Positions 15,496 through 23,471 of a DNA stretch of 64,000 bases are shown one piece after another; within the stretch, counting starts at the first letter, position 1; every line of letters begins with the position of its first letter. The stretch lies in assembly GCF_014203545.1 (NCBI RefSeq), contig NZ_JACHJG010000015.1, positions 124,001 to 188,000 on the forward strand, in the 5' to 3' direction. The DNA comes from Streptomyces netropsis. GTDB lineage: Bacteria; Actinomycetota; Actinomycetes; Streptomycetales; Streptomycetaceae. Under the pieces are notes generated by a model that was not told the DNA's origin, searched no databases, and was given only the letters and a program-made list of their open reading frames with translations. The position numbers and the translations under genes were made by a program.

Positions 15496-17469
15496 CTACT
15501 TCTCGTCCGCCTTCGCCGCGGCGTCGATGGCCGCCAGTGAGCGGCGCGCCTGGTTACGGTCCGTGGTGTACCAGAAGTCCGGCATCGAGGCGCGCAGGAA
15601 GCTGCCGTAGCGAGCCGTCGCCAGCCGCGGGTCGAGCACCGCGACCACGCCCCGGTCGCCCGTCGCCCGTACGAGCCGGCCGGCCCCCTGCGCCATCAGC
15701 AGCGCCGCGTGGGTCGCCGCGACGGCCATGAAGCCGTTGCCGCCGGCCTCCTCCACGGCCTTCTGCCGGGCACTCATCAGCGGGTCGTCGGGGCGGGGGA
15801 AGGGCACCCGGTCCATGACGACGAGCTGGCAGTTCACCCCCGGCACGTCGACGCCCTGCCACAGGGACAGCGTGCCGAACAGGCACGTACGGGCGTCGGC
15901 GGCGAAGGTCCGGATCAGCTCTCCGAGCGTCTCCTCGCCCTGGAGCAGGATCGGCAGATCGAGCCGGCCCCGCAGCTCCTCGGCCGCGGCCTGCGCGGCC
16001 CGCATGGAGGAGAACAGCCCGAGCGTCCGGCCCCCCGCGGCCTCCATCAGCTCTGCCAGCTCGTCCAGCATGTCGCTCCGGCTGCCTTCCCTGCCGGGCT
16101 GGGACAGGTGCTTGGCGACGTAGAGGATTCCCTGCTTCGGGTAGTCGAACGGGGAGCCGACGTCGACGCCCTTCCACTGGGGGAGGTCGTCGCCCTCGAT
16201 GCCCTCGGGGGCGAGGCCCAGGGAGGCACCGACGCCGTTGAAATCGCCGCCGATCTTGAGCGTGGCCGAGGTGAGCACCACGGAGCGCTCGCTGAAGAGC
16301 TTCTCGCGCAGCAGACCGGAGACCGAGAGCGGCGCGACGCGCAGGGACGCGCCGAAGCGGTCGTGACGCTCGTACCAGACGACGTCGTATTCGGAACCCT
16401 CCACGATGCGCTCGGCCACCGCGTGGATGCTCTCCACCGCGGCGAGAGCCTGCTTGCGGACCGCGTCCTCGTCCTGGACGGATCGGTCGCGGGTGTCGCC
16501 GATCGCCGAGATCACCGTGCGGGAGGCGTCACGCAGCGCCACGAGGGCGTATCCGAGGTCCTCCGGGATCTCCTCCAGCCTCCCCGGCAGGGCCAGCTCC
16601 ATCAGCCGCTCGAAACTCTCGGCGGCGGTCTGCAGCGCGTCGGCGGCCTTCTCGTCGACGAGCTTGGCGGCCCGTCGCACGGCGCGGTTGACCTGGCCGG
16701 GAGTGAGCTCGCCGGTGGCGACGCCGGTGACCCGGGAGACCAGCTCGTGGGCCTCGTCGACGATCAGCACCTCGTGACTGGGGAGCACCGGGGCGCCCTC
16801 GATCGCGTCGATGGCGAGCAGGGCGTGGTTGGTGACCACGACATCGGCGAGCTTGGCGCGCTCGCGGGCCGCCTCGGCGAAGCACTCCGCGCCGTACGCG
16901 CACTTCGAGGCGCCGAGGCACTCGCGGGAGGTGACCGAGACCTGGGACCACGCGCGGTCCGAGACGCCGGGCGTCAGGTCGTCCCGGTCGCCGGTCTCGG
17001 TCTCGTCCGACCAGTCACGCAGCCGCAGCAGGTCCTTGCCGAGCTTGCTGGACGGGGCCGCCGCCTCGAAGGGGTCGAAAAGCCCCTCCTCCTCTTCCTG
17101 CGGCACTCCCTCGTGGAGCCGGTGCAGGCACAGGTAATTCGACCGGCCCTTGAGCATGGCGAACTGCGGACGGCGGCGCAGCAGCGGGTGCAGGGCGTCG
17201 ACGGTCCGCGGAAGATCACGCTCGACGAGCTGGCGCTGGAGCGCGAGCGTCGCGGTCGCGACGACGACCCGCTCGCCGTGGGCGAGGGCCGGCACCAGAT
17301 AGCCCAGGGACTTTCCGGTGCCGGTGCCGGCCTGCACGAGCAGATGGGCGTCGCCGTCGATGGCTTCCGCGACGGCTTCGGCCATGGTGACCTGGCCGGG
17401 GCGCTCACTGCCCCCGACGGCGGTGACGGCGGCGTGCAGCAGGTCGGTGAGGGAGGAGGAGGCAGTCAT
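15496..17469 (-). CDS. dinG: DinG-like (XPD-family) ATP-dependent DNA helicase
   Basis: A 657-residue superfamily-2 helicase of the DinG/YoaA/XPD group, expected to unwind 5'-tailed or R-loop substrates during repair. Visible motifs: Walker A QAGTGTGKSLGY (about 45-56), DEAH in LIVDEAHELVSR, and motif VI QGAGRLVRATGDRG near the C-terminus. Cysteines in ECLGASKCAYGAECF, with a preceding YLCLHR, are placed like the Fe-S cluster ligands of XPD/DinG. The ATG at 17469 is 10 nt from a promoter -10 (17479-17484), so the transcript is nearly leaderless. Convergent with lexA. The family is clear; the exact orthologue name is less so. Confidence 0.88.
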   Translation of the reverse strand: MTASSSLTDLLHAAVTAVGGSERPGQVTMAEAVAEAIDGDAHLLVQAGTGTGKSLGYLVPALAHGERVVVATATLALQRQLVERDLPRTVDALHPLLRRRPQFAMLKGRSNYLCLHRLHEGVPQEEEEGLFDPFEAAAPSSKLGKDLLRLRDWSDETETGDRDDLTPGVSDRAWSQVSVTSRECLGASKCAYGAECFAEAARERAKLADVVVTNHALLAIDAIEGAPVLPSHEVLIVDEAHELVSRVTGVATGELTPGQVNRAVRRAAKLVDEKAADALQTAAESFERLMELALPGRLEEIPEDLGYALVALRDASRTVISAIGDTRDRSVQDEDAVRKQALAAVESIHAVAERIVEGSEYDVVWYERHDRFGASLRVAPLSVSGLLREKLFSERSVVLTSATLKIGGDFNGVGASLGLAPEGIEGDDLPQWKGVDVGSPFDYPKQGILYVAKHLSQPGREGSRSDMLDELAELMEAAGGRTLGLFSSMRAAQAAAEELRGRLDLPILLQGEETLGELIRTFAADARTCLFGTLSLWQGVDVPGVNCQLVVMDRVPFPRPDDPLMSARQKAVEEAGGNGFMAVAATHAALLMAQGAGRLVRATGDRGVVAVLDPRLATARYGSFLRASMPDFWYTTDRNQARRSLAAIDAAAKADEK

Positions 17470-17478
17470 AGCTCTTCC

Positions 17479-17501
17479 AGCCTAAGGGGCGGCACTGACA
17501 T
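17479..17501 (-). promoter_or_regulatory. PafBC-type promoter of dinG
   Basis: On the minus strand ATGTCAGTG (17493-17501) is followed by 8 nt and TAGGCT (17479-17484). This is the RecA-NDp pattern with one mismatch in the first element. Predicted start of transcription is about 3 nt before the dinG ATG. Confidence 0.55.
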
Positions 17502-17558
17502 CGCCGTCCTCATGGAGTGCGGAGTGCAGGGGAACCGTGGCACGAAACGGTCGCCGCT

Positions 17559-18254
17559 TCACAGGACGTCGCGCAGGGAGCGGTCGCGGATCATCAGGGC
17601 CACGCGCTTGTCGGGCAGGTCGACTTCACCGGTCAGCCGGAAGCCCGCGCCGAGGAAGGCGGCGACACAGGGGGTGTTGCGAAGATCGGGTTCGGCGACG
17701 ACCCGGCCGCAGGACGGCCGGTGGTCCAGGACGAGGTCGGCGACGGTGCGCAGCAGGGCCGTGCCCAGGCCCCGGCCCCGGTCGGAGACCTTGCCGATGA
17801 GCAGGTGCAGCCCCGTGTCGTGCGGCCGGGCCGGGTAATAGCGGGCGATGGGATCGAGGTCGGCGCGGTAGACCTCCCAGTAGCTCATGGGCACCCCGTC
17901 GAGCACGCCGAGGCAGGGCACGCTGCGCCCGTCGCCGTCGAGCTGGGTGCGGAGGTGGTCCGCGCTCGCGCTGTCGGGCCCGGCCAGTCCCCAGAAGGCC
18001 GCGACGGCCGGGTCGTTCATCCAGCGGGCGACGAGACGCAGGTCGCGCTCGATCCGGACCGGTACGAGCTGGAAGGCGCCGGCCGTGGTGTCGACGGGGC
18101 CCCAGCCGGCCAGGCCGTCCAGCAGGTCGGGGTCACGGGAGGCGGGCGCCTCGGGGCGGTCGTAGGCGATGAGCTCGACGAGTTCGTCGGAAAGACGCAG
18201 GTCGAGGGTGTCGGGGCCGAGGTCCGCGTCGGCATCGGCGTCGATGGGTGGCAC
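17559..18254 (-). CDS. Siderophore-type GNAT acyltransferase (AlcB/IucB-like)
   Basis: Predicted acyl-CoA transferase that acylates a hydroxylamine or amine during siderophore assembly. The 231-residue protein has the AlcB/RhbD-type acetyltransferase layout: VPVRIERDLRLVARWMNDP at the start of the domain, GVPMSYWEVYRADLDP in the middle, and the CoA loop DRGRGLGTALLRTV followed by DLRNTPCVAAFLGAGFR. The GTG at 18254 was chosen because AGGAGAG lies about 8 nt upstream. It is the last gene of a three-gene unit with the IucA/IucC synthetase and aminotransferase homologue. Substrate is unknown. Confidence 0.8.
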   Translation of the reverse strand: MPPIDADADADLGPDTLDLRLSDELVELIAYDRPEAPASRDPDLLDGLAGWGPVDTTAGAFQLVPVRIERDLRLVARWMNDPAVAAFWGLAGPDSASADHLRTQLDGDGRSVPCLGVLDGVPMSYWEVYRADLDPIARYYPARPHDTGLHLLIGKVSDRGRGLGTALLRTVADLVLDHRPSCGRVVAEPDLRNTPCVAAFLGAGFRLTGEVDLPDKRVALMIRDRSLRDVL

Positions 18255-18433
18255 AGCGTCGCTCTCCTCTTGGATGCCCCCGTGAGTAGGACCCCCCTGA
18301 ATCCCGTGGACCTCATGGCCCTCGGGAGCCCCACTGCCCTTCGGGCTCCCGAGACCCTCGGAGATCTTCCGTGTCTCGACCGTCGCAGAGGCCCGCTGAG
18401 CCCCGTTCACCCCGGTGCCGGGGCGCGCGCCGC

Positions 18434-20383
18434 TCATTCGGCGGAGGTGACAAGGGGGTTGGTGATGGTGACGTAGACGGATTGGGTGTCGACCGGGCCG
18501 ACGAGTTCGTCGAGCCCGTGCAGCCTGGTCAGCAGATTGGCCTTGCAGCTGAGGGTGGGTGCCTCGAGCAGGTGGCCCGTCAGGGGCGAGGGGTGCGGGG
18601 TGCGGTCCTCGCCCGTCGTCCTGGCGGCCTCCTTGAGGAAGCGGCGGAGCGCGGCCAGCAGGATCCGCTCGTCGGCCAGGCGCTGTGCGCCGAACGCGCC
18701 GATCAGACCGAGGATGTTGTTGATGCCGAGGTAGTAGGCGAACCGCTCGTCGGCGACGTCGTCGTCCACGAAGGTCTCGCTCTTCGCGCCGATCCCCGGG
18801 AGCCCGCGTTCGAGCGCGGTCCGGTGGGACTCCCGGAAGTAGTAGCCCTGGTTGTCGCGGAATCGCCCGCCGACCGGCCAGCCGTCGCGGTCCAGCAGGA
18901 CGAGGGTGTTCTGCTGGTGCGCCTCCAGGGCGATGCCCGCCTCGCCGTCCAGCCAGAGCACGGGCCGTACGACCGCCTCCAGATAGCGCAGGAACCACTC
19001 CGCGGAGACCGCCCCGGCGGGCCGGCCGGTGCGCAGGGCGAGCCCCGCGACGATGTCGGCGAGCCGGGAGCCCATGGCCGGTCGTCCGTCCGGTCCGGCC
19101 CGGTCCGGCCAGGGGCGCGGGGAGATGAGGCCGGCCAGGCATACGGCGTCGTCGCCGGGGCCGAAGGGGTTGTGCCGGATGACGACGTCGAGGCCGGGCA
19201 GCGGTGTGCCGTCGGGGGCGTCGACCGCGAGCCAGGCCGGGTCCCGGACGATGTCGAAGCCGAGGCCGCCCGGGCAGGCCGCCCGCCATCGCTCGGCGAG
19301 GCCGCTGCGCAGCAGGCGGTGCACCTCGACCCCGCGGTGCAGCTCCTTGCGGAGGTTCTCACGGCGGGAGTTGGTGATGCGCACGCCGAGGGAGAGCTTC
19401 AGCATCGCGAGCGCACCGGAGCGGTAGACCGTCCGTACGGAGGAGGTCGGGGACCAGGGCTCGCCGCAGGGGCCGAGGTCGTGGAGCAGGCCGGCGTCGA
19501 ACAGCCGGGCCATGGCGGGGCGGTTGCGGAGGTCGCGTGCCTGCCAGGGGTGCAGCGGCAGAGGCACGGTGTCCGTGGGGAACCGGAGGCGGGGGCCGGC
19601 GAGCCGGGTGGCCAGTGTGGCGGCCTCCACGGCCCGGCCGCGCTCGGTCCAGGCGGAGTCCGTGGCCAGCGCGGAGGTGTGGACGGCCAGCCAGTGCAGG
19701 GGGAAGGAGCCCCGCGTCTCCGGGGAGTAGAGCGGCGATTCGGCTTCGGAGAAGCCCTCGCGGCTCTTGGGCGCGGGGTGCAGGGGATGCCCGAGGACGA
19801 GGGCCTGCTCGCTGTAGAGGAAGAGGTCTCCCCCGTCCGGGTCGGCGGGCCGGGCCCGCCGGTGCGCGACGAACTCGGCGGTGCGGCGCGCGGAGTCGGC
19901 GACCCGCCCGACGAGATCGCCGCCGTCCCCGATGGACGGCCCGCCTTCTCCCGCGGCACGGTACGCGGCCTCGCGGCCGAGGAGGGCGGCAAGCGTCACG
20001 GCGTCGACGGACGGGGCGTCGGCGGGGGCGTCCGCCGACGCGGGCGGGCCGAAGCGGTGCCAGCCGGCGGCGGACCAGTAGACGACGGGGACGAGGAGGG
20101 TGGTACCGCTCGCGGGCAGCGGGATGTGCAGGACGGGGCCGTCGGGGTGGGCGACGTCGTTCTCGCGCACCCAGCAGCGGAGCAGGTTCTCCACAGTGGC
20201 GGCGTCACCGGCGACCCGCGGGTCGGGGTGCTCCAGCGGGTCGGCTTCGGCGTGGCGGCCGGGGTCCTGGATCCCGCCGGGGTGGCCGCTCTGGCGCGGC
20301 ACCGCCGAGACGATCTCCTGCCGCGGGCCGGGGTCGTGGCCCTGGGCGGCGGTGGACGCATCGGTGTCGGGGGATGCGTTCAT
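18434..20383 (-). CDS. IucA/IucC-family NIS siderophore synthetase
   Basis: Condenses a carboxylate, usually citrate or an acyl derivative, with an amine or alcohol through an adenylate, without an NRPS. The 649-residue product has the domain in full: HPWQARDL, TSSVRTVYRSG and LSLGVRITNSRREN in the ATP/substrate site, VIRHNPFG, EAHQQNTLV and the C-terminal ferric-reductase-like palm (YYLGINNILGLIGAF). Residues 1-60 are a variable, low-complexity leader. It sits 26 nt after the aminotransferase homologue and 179 nt before the GNAT gene, all in one direction. No monooxygenase or decarboxylase is nearby, so the product is not desferrioxamine-like by gene content. Confidence 0.88.
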   Translation of the reverse strand: MNASPDTDASTAAQGHDPGPRQEIVSAVPRQSGHPGGIQDPGRHAEADPLEHPDPRVAGDAATVENLLRCWVRENDVAHPDGPVLHIPLPASGTTLLVPVVYWSAAGWHRFGPPASADAPADAPSVDAVTLAALLGREAAYRAAGEGGPSIGDGGDLVGRVADSARRTAEFVAHRRARPADPDGGDLFLYSEQALVLGHPLHPAPKSREGFSEAESPLYSPETRGSFPLHWLAVHTSALATDSAWTERGRAVEAATLATRLAGPRLRFPTDTVPLPLHPWQARDLRNRPAMARLFDAGLLHDLGPCGEPWSPTSSVRTVYRSGALAMLKLSLGVRITNSRRENLRKELHRGVEVHRLLRSGLAERWRAACPGGLGFDIVRDPAWLAVDAPDGTPLPGLDVVIRHNPFGPGDDAVCLAGLISPRPWPDRAGPDGRPAMGSRLADIVAGLALRTGRPAGAVSAEWFLRYLEAVVRPVLWLDGEAGIALEAHQQNTLVLLDRDGWPVGGRFRDNQGYYFRESHRTALERGLPGIGAKSETFVDDDVADERFAYYLGINNILGLIGAFGAQRLADERILLAALRRFLKEAARTTGEDRTPHPSPLTGHLLEAPTLSCKANLLTRLHGLDELVGPVDTQSVYVTITNPLVTSAE

Positions 20384-20409
20384 GGGCGGTGCGGCGTGCA
20401 CCTCGGCGG

Positions 20410-21909
20410 TCAGGCCGGGGATGCGGCGCCTGCCTCCTTCGGCGTGCTGGGGTGGCTCGACGGGCTGGGGTGCGGGGTGGTGCCGGGGGGAGGCGCGGCG
20501 ACGGGCGCCGTCCACCCGCCGGGGCTGCCCGGCGCACCGACGTTCCTCGACGTACCGCGGTGCTTCGGGGAGCCGAGGTCAGGGGGCCGCTGGTGCGCGC
20601 CGCGCGAGACGGCCGCGACGGCGTCGGAGAACCGGTCGAGCACCGCCGCCGCCTGCTCGTCCGTGATGGTCAGGGGTGGCAGCAGCCGGATCACGCTGGA
20701 ATACCGGCCGCCCAGCCCGACGATCAGGCCGCGCCGCAGGCACTCCCGTCGCACCGCGGCGGCCGAAGCGGGCGCGGCCGGGAGCGGCGGGCGGTCTCCT
20801 CCGTCGGGGTCGACGAACTCCACGCCGATCATCAGTCCGCGCCCTCGTACCTCCCCGATGTGGTCGCACTGCGCCGCCGTCGCCCTCAGCCCGGCCAGCA
20901 TCCGCTCGCCCAGCAGCGCGGCGCGCTCGGGGAGACGGTTCTCTCGGACGTACTTCAGCGTCGCGGCGCCCGCCGCCATGGCGAGCTGGTTGCCCCGGAA
21001 GGTCCCCGCGCGGTCGCCGGTCCGCCCGGCGTCCAGCTCGTCGCGGTGGACGACGGCGGCGAGCGGGAGGCTGCCACCGATGGCTTCGGACAGGACCATG
21101 ACGTCGGGGACGACCCCGCTGTGCTCGACGGCCCAGAACGCGCCGGTCCGGCCCACCCCGGTGTGCGTCTCGTCGGCGATCAGCGCAAGGCCGTGCGCCG
21201 CGGTCAGCTCCCGCATCCGGCGCAGCCATCCGTCCGGCGCGGGAATCACCCCGCCCTCGCCCAGGACGGGTTCGACGAGCATCGCGGCCGGGCCGTCCGC
21301 CCGGCTCCCGCGGTGCTCCAGCAGGCTCTTCGCCCGGTCGGCCGCCAGGTGGGCGCCGTTCGCGCCGCCGACGCCGAACGGGCAGCGGTAGTCCTGCGGG
21401 TAGGGCAGCCGGATCACGCTCCCGCCCGGCGCGGCCGCGGCGATCTTGTCGTGGGCGCCGGTGAAGGCGAGCAGCCCGGTGCGCCCGGTGGCCCTCCGTA
21501 CGAGCCCCAGCGCGGCCCGTACGGCGTCGGTGCCGGCCGGGCCGCAGAAGCGGACCCGCGCCGAGTCGGCCCAGGGGCGTGGCAGCGTGGCGGACAGCTC
21601 GTGGGTGAAGGCGTCCCGCACCGGCGTGGCCAGGTCCATGACGTGCAGCGGCGCACCGGAGTCAAGGACGGAACGGATGGCTTCGAGCACGACCGGGTGA
21701 TTGTGCCCGAGGGCCAGCGAGCCCGCTCCGGAGAGGCAGTCGAGGTAGCGACGGCCGTCGGCGCCCTCGACGGTCAGCCCACGGGAGCGCACCGGCACGA
21801 CGGGCAGCGAGCGGGCGTAGGTGCGGGCCGCAAATTCACGGGTCGGCTGTCGCAGGGGGATCTCCTCGCGCGCCGACGGCCCCACGGGCGGTAGCTGGGT
21901 CAAGGCCAC
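20410..21909 (-). CDS. Class III aminotransferase homologue lacking the PLP lysine
   Basis: The 499-residue product aligns by eye with diaminobutyrate-2-oxoglutarate aminotransferases: GPAGTDAV (124-131) for the PLP phosphate, IADETHTGVGRTG (244-256) with the pyridine-binding Asp246, and TFRGNQLAM. The catalytic lysine, expected in a LSKAIGGSLPL-type motif, is replaced by Glu275 (codon GAA at 21085-21087). The usual stacking motif FHG is also altered (AHD). Normal transamination is therefore doubtful. It ends in 60 residues of Pro/Ser-rich tail. The GTG at 21909 has AGGAGG 10 nt upstream. It is first in the siderophore-type cluster. It could be a dead scaffold or a repurposed enzyme; a sequencing error is also possible. 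Confidence 0.8.
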   Translation of the reverse strand: MALTQLPPVGPSAREEIPLRQPTREFAARTYARSLPVVPVRSRGLTVEGADGRRYLDCLSGAGSLALGHNHPVVLEAIRSVLDSGAPLHVMDLATPVRDAFTHELSATLPRPWADSARVRFCGPAGTDAVRAALGLVRRATGRTGLLAFTGAHDKIAAAAPGGSVIRLPYPQDYRCPFGVGGANGAHLAADRAKSLLEHRGSRADGPAAMLVEPVLGEGGVIPAPDGWLRRMRELTAAHGLALIADETHTGVGRTGAFWAVEHSGVVPDVMVLSEAIGGSLPLAAVVHRDELDAGRTGDRAGTFRGNQLAMAAGAATLKYVRENRLPERAALLGERMLAGLRATAAQCDHIGEVRGRGLMIGVEFVDPDGGDRPPLPAAPASAAAVRRECLRRGLIVGLGGRYSSVIRLLPPLTITDEQAAAVLDRFSDAVAAVSRGAHQRPPDLGSPKHRGTSRNVGAPGSPGGWTAPVAAPPPGTTPHPSPSSHPSTPKEAGAASPA

Positions 21910-22188
21910 GGCTCTGGGTCCTCCTGCTGAACGCTGGTCGGCTGTCCCCCGTACGTACCAACGACGCCGCGGGCTACGGAACACGGCCCGAAGTCAAGAT
22001 CCTTCCCGGCGGAACCGAGGACCCGCGATCATCCGTCTCCCACCACACCGGGCATAGTGTGGGGCCGCGCCCCGTCACTGGGGCGGTGCATGACAAGTTC
22101 ATCAGTGCCCGTGCCACCGGGCGCATCGGCGCGCGACCGACGGGCACTTTTCATGACAAGCAGAGATCAACCAGGGGGAGTCCACTCC

Positions 22189-23391
22189 ATGTCACCCATA
22201 CGCCGGCCGGCTTTGGCGGCCGCCGCTCTCACCGCCGCTCTGGCGCTGACCGCCACCGCGTGCGGGCCGTCCGACGACAAGGCCGCGGGCGGCGACACCA
22301 AGCCGAGTGCGACCGCGAGCCAGGCGAGCGACGACCTCCCCAGCCTGCCCAAGGGAATCCCCGCGCAGGACCTGGAGAAGTGGAAGCAGAAGTGGAAGGA
22401 GGGGGCCTGGAAGAACTGGGACAAGGACCAGTGGGTGCGTGAGGCCCGCGACTTCATCAACCCGATCATCAAGGAACACTGGAAGCCCGGCAACATGAAG
22501 GACGCCCGGGCCGGCGACAAGACGCTCGCGACGCAGGGCGCCCCGGGGACGGTCCCGGGTTCGGGCAGCAGCGACCAGGGCGTCACCGACCCCGAGCCGA
22601 GCCCGGTCACCGCGAAGGCCGTCAAGCTCCCCTACCGCCAGAACGCGGCCCCGGTCGGCAAGGTGTTCTTCGACGGCCCGCAGGGGCACATGGTCTGCTC
22701 CGCGACCGTCGTCAAGGACCCGGCCCACCCGGGCAAGTCCAACATGGTCTGGACCGCGGGTCACTGCGTGCACGCCGGCCAGAAGGGCGGCTGGTACCGC
22801 AACATCGCCTTCGTCCCGTCGTACAACGACAAGGGCCTGCCCGCCTCGCAGGTCAACAGCGCGCCGATGCAGGACGTCGCCCCGTACGGCGTGTGGTGGG
22901 CGAACTGGGCGCAGACGTCCTCGCAGTGGATCGCGCAGGGCGCGGAGAGCGGTGGCGCGGGTGCGCCGTACGACTTCGCCGTGCTGCACGTCAAGCAGGA
23001 GAGCCCCACGGGCAAGTCCCTCGAGGAGACGGTCGGCAACGCCCTGCCCGTGGACTTCAGCACCCCGCAGGTGAAGTCCATCCAGTCCATGGGCGCCTGG
23101 GGTTACCCGGCCGCGGCGCCGTTCGACGGTCAGAAGATGTACGACTGCATCGACCGGCCCGGCCGCTTCACCCTGCAGCCCGCGCAGCCGACGATGTACC
23201 GCATCGGCTGCACCATGACCGGTGGTTCGTCCGGCGGCGGCTGGTTCGCCAAGGGTGCCGACGGCAAGCTGGCGCTCGTTTCCAACACCTCGATCGGCCC
23301 GGCCGGCAACACCTGGCTGGCGGGTCCGCGCCTGGGCCCGGAGGCGAAGGGCGTCTACGACGCGCTCAGCCGGAAGTTCGCCAACCAGTAG
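22189..23391 (+). CDS. Secreted trypsin-like serine protease, probable lipoprotein
   Basis: A 400-residue exported protein. Residues 1-25 are a signal peptide ending in TATACG, with Cys25 as likely lipidation site. A charged linker with many Lys/Trp follows (about 50-105). The protease domain holds His192 in WTAGHC, Asp262 in APYDFAVL and Ser348 in TGGSSGGGW, a complete triad. Disulfide partners are probably Cys170/Cys193 and Cys320/Cys341. The ATG at 22189 is preceded by AGGGGGAG; upstream in-frame ATGs would put extra residues before the signal peptide. Divergent from the siderophore-type cluster. The target protein is unknown. Confidence 0.87.
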   Translation: MSPIRRPALAAAALTAALALTATACGPSDDKAAGGDTKPSATASQASDDLPSLPKGIPAQDLEKWKQKWKEGAWKNWDKDQWVREARDFINPIIKEHWKPGNMKDARAGDKTLATQGAPGTVPGSGSSDQGVTDPEPSPVTAKAVKLPYRQNAAPVGKVFFDGPQGHMVCSATVVKDPAHPGKSNMVWTAGHCVHAGQKGGWYRNIAFVPSYNDKGLPASQVNSAPMQDVAPYGVWWANWAQTSSQWIAQGAESGGAGAPYDFAVLHVKQESPTGKSLEETVGNALPVDFSTPQVKSIQSMGAWGYPAAAPFDGQKMYDCIDRPGRFTLQPAQPTMYRIGCTMTGGSSGGGWFAKGADGKLALVSNTSIGPAGNTWLAGPRLGPEAKGVYDALSRKFANQ

Positions 23392-23407
23392 GTCCGCGGC
23401 ACCATCG

Positions 23408-23446
23408 CGAAGGCCCGCCCCCGACGTCGTCGGGGGCGGGCCTTCG
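23408..23446. terminator. Bidirectional terminator between the protease gene and hflX
   Basis: CGAAGGCCCGCCCCCGA pairs with TCGGGGGCGGGCCTTCG, 17 base pairs with a 5-nt loop, 17 nt after the protease stop and 25 nt before the convergent hflX stop. A short T-run follows on the plus strand. Confidence 0.85.
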
Positions 23447-23471
23447 TTTCGCCTGCGGGAGCGGCCTCGCG

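Noticed and set aside
21910..22188. Search for a DmdR/IdeR iron box before the siderophore-type cluster
   Set aside because: No sequence close to TTAGGTTAGGCTAACCTAA is present in the divergent region.
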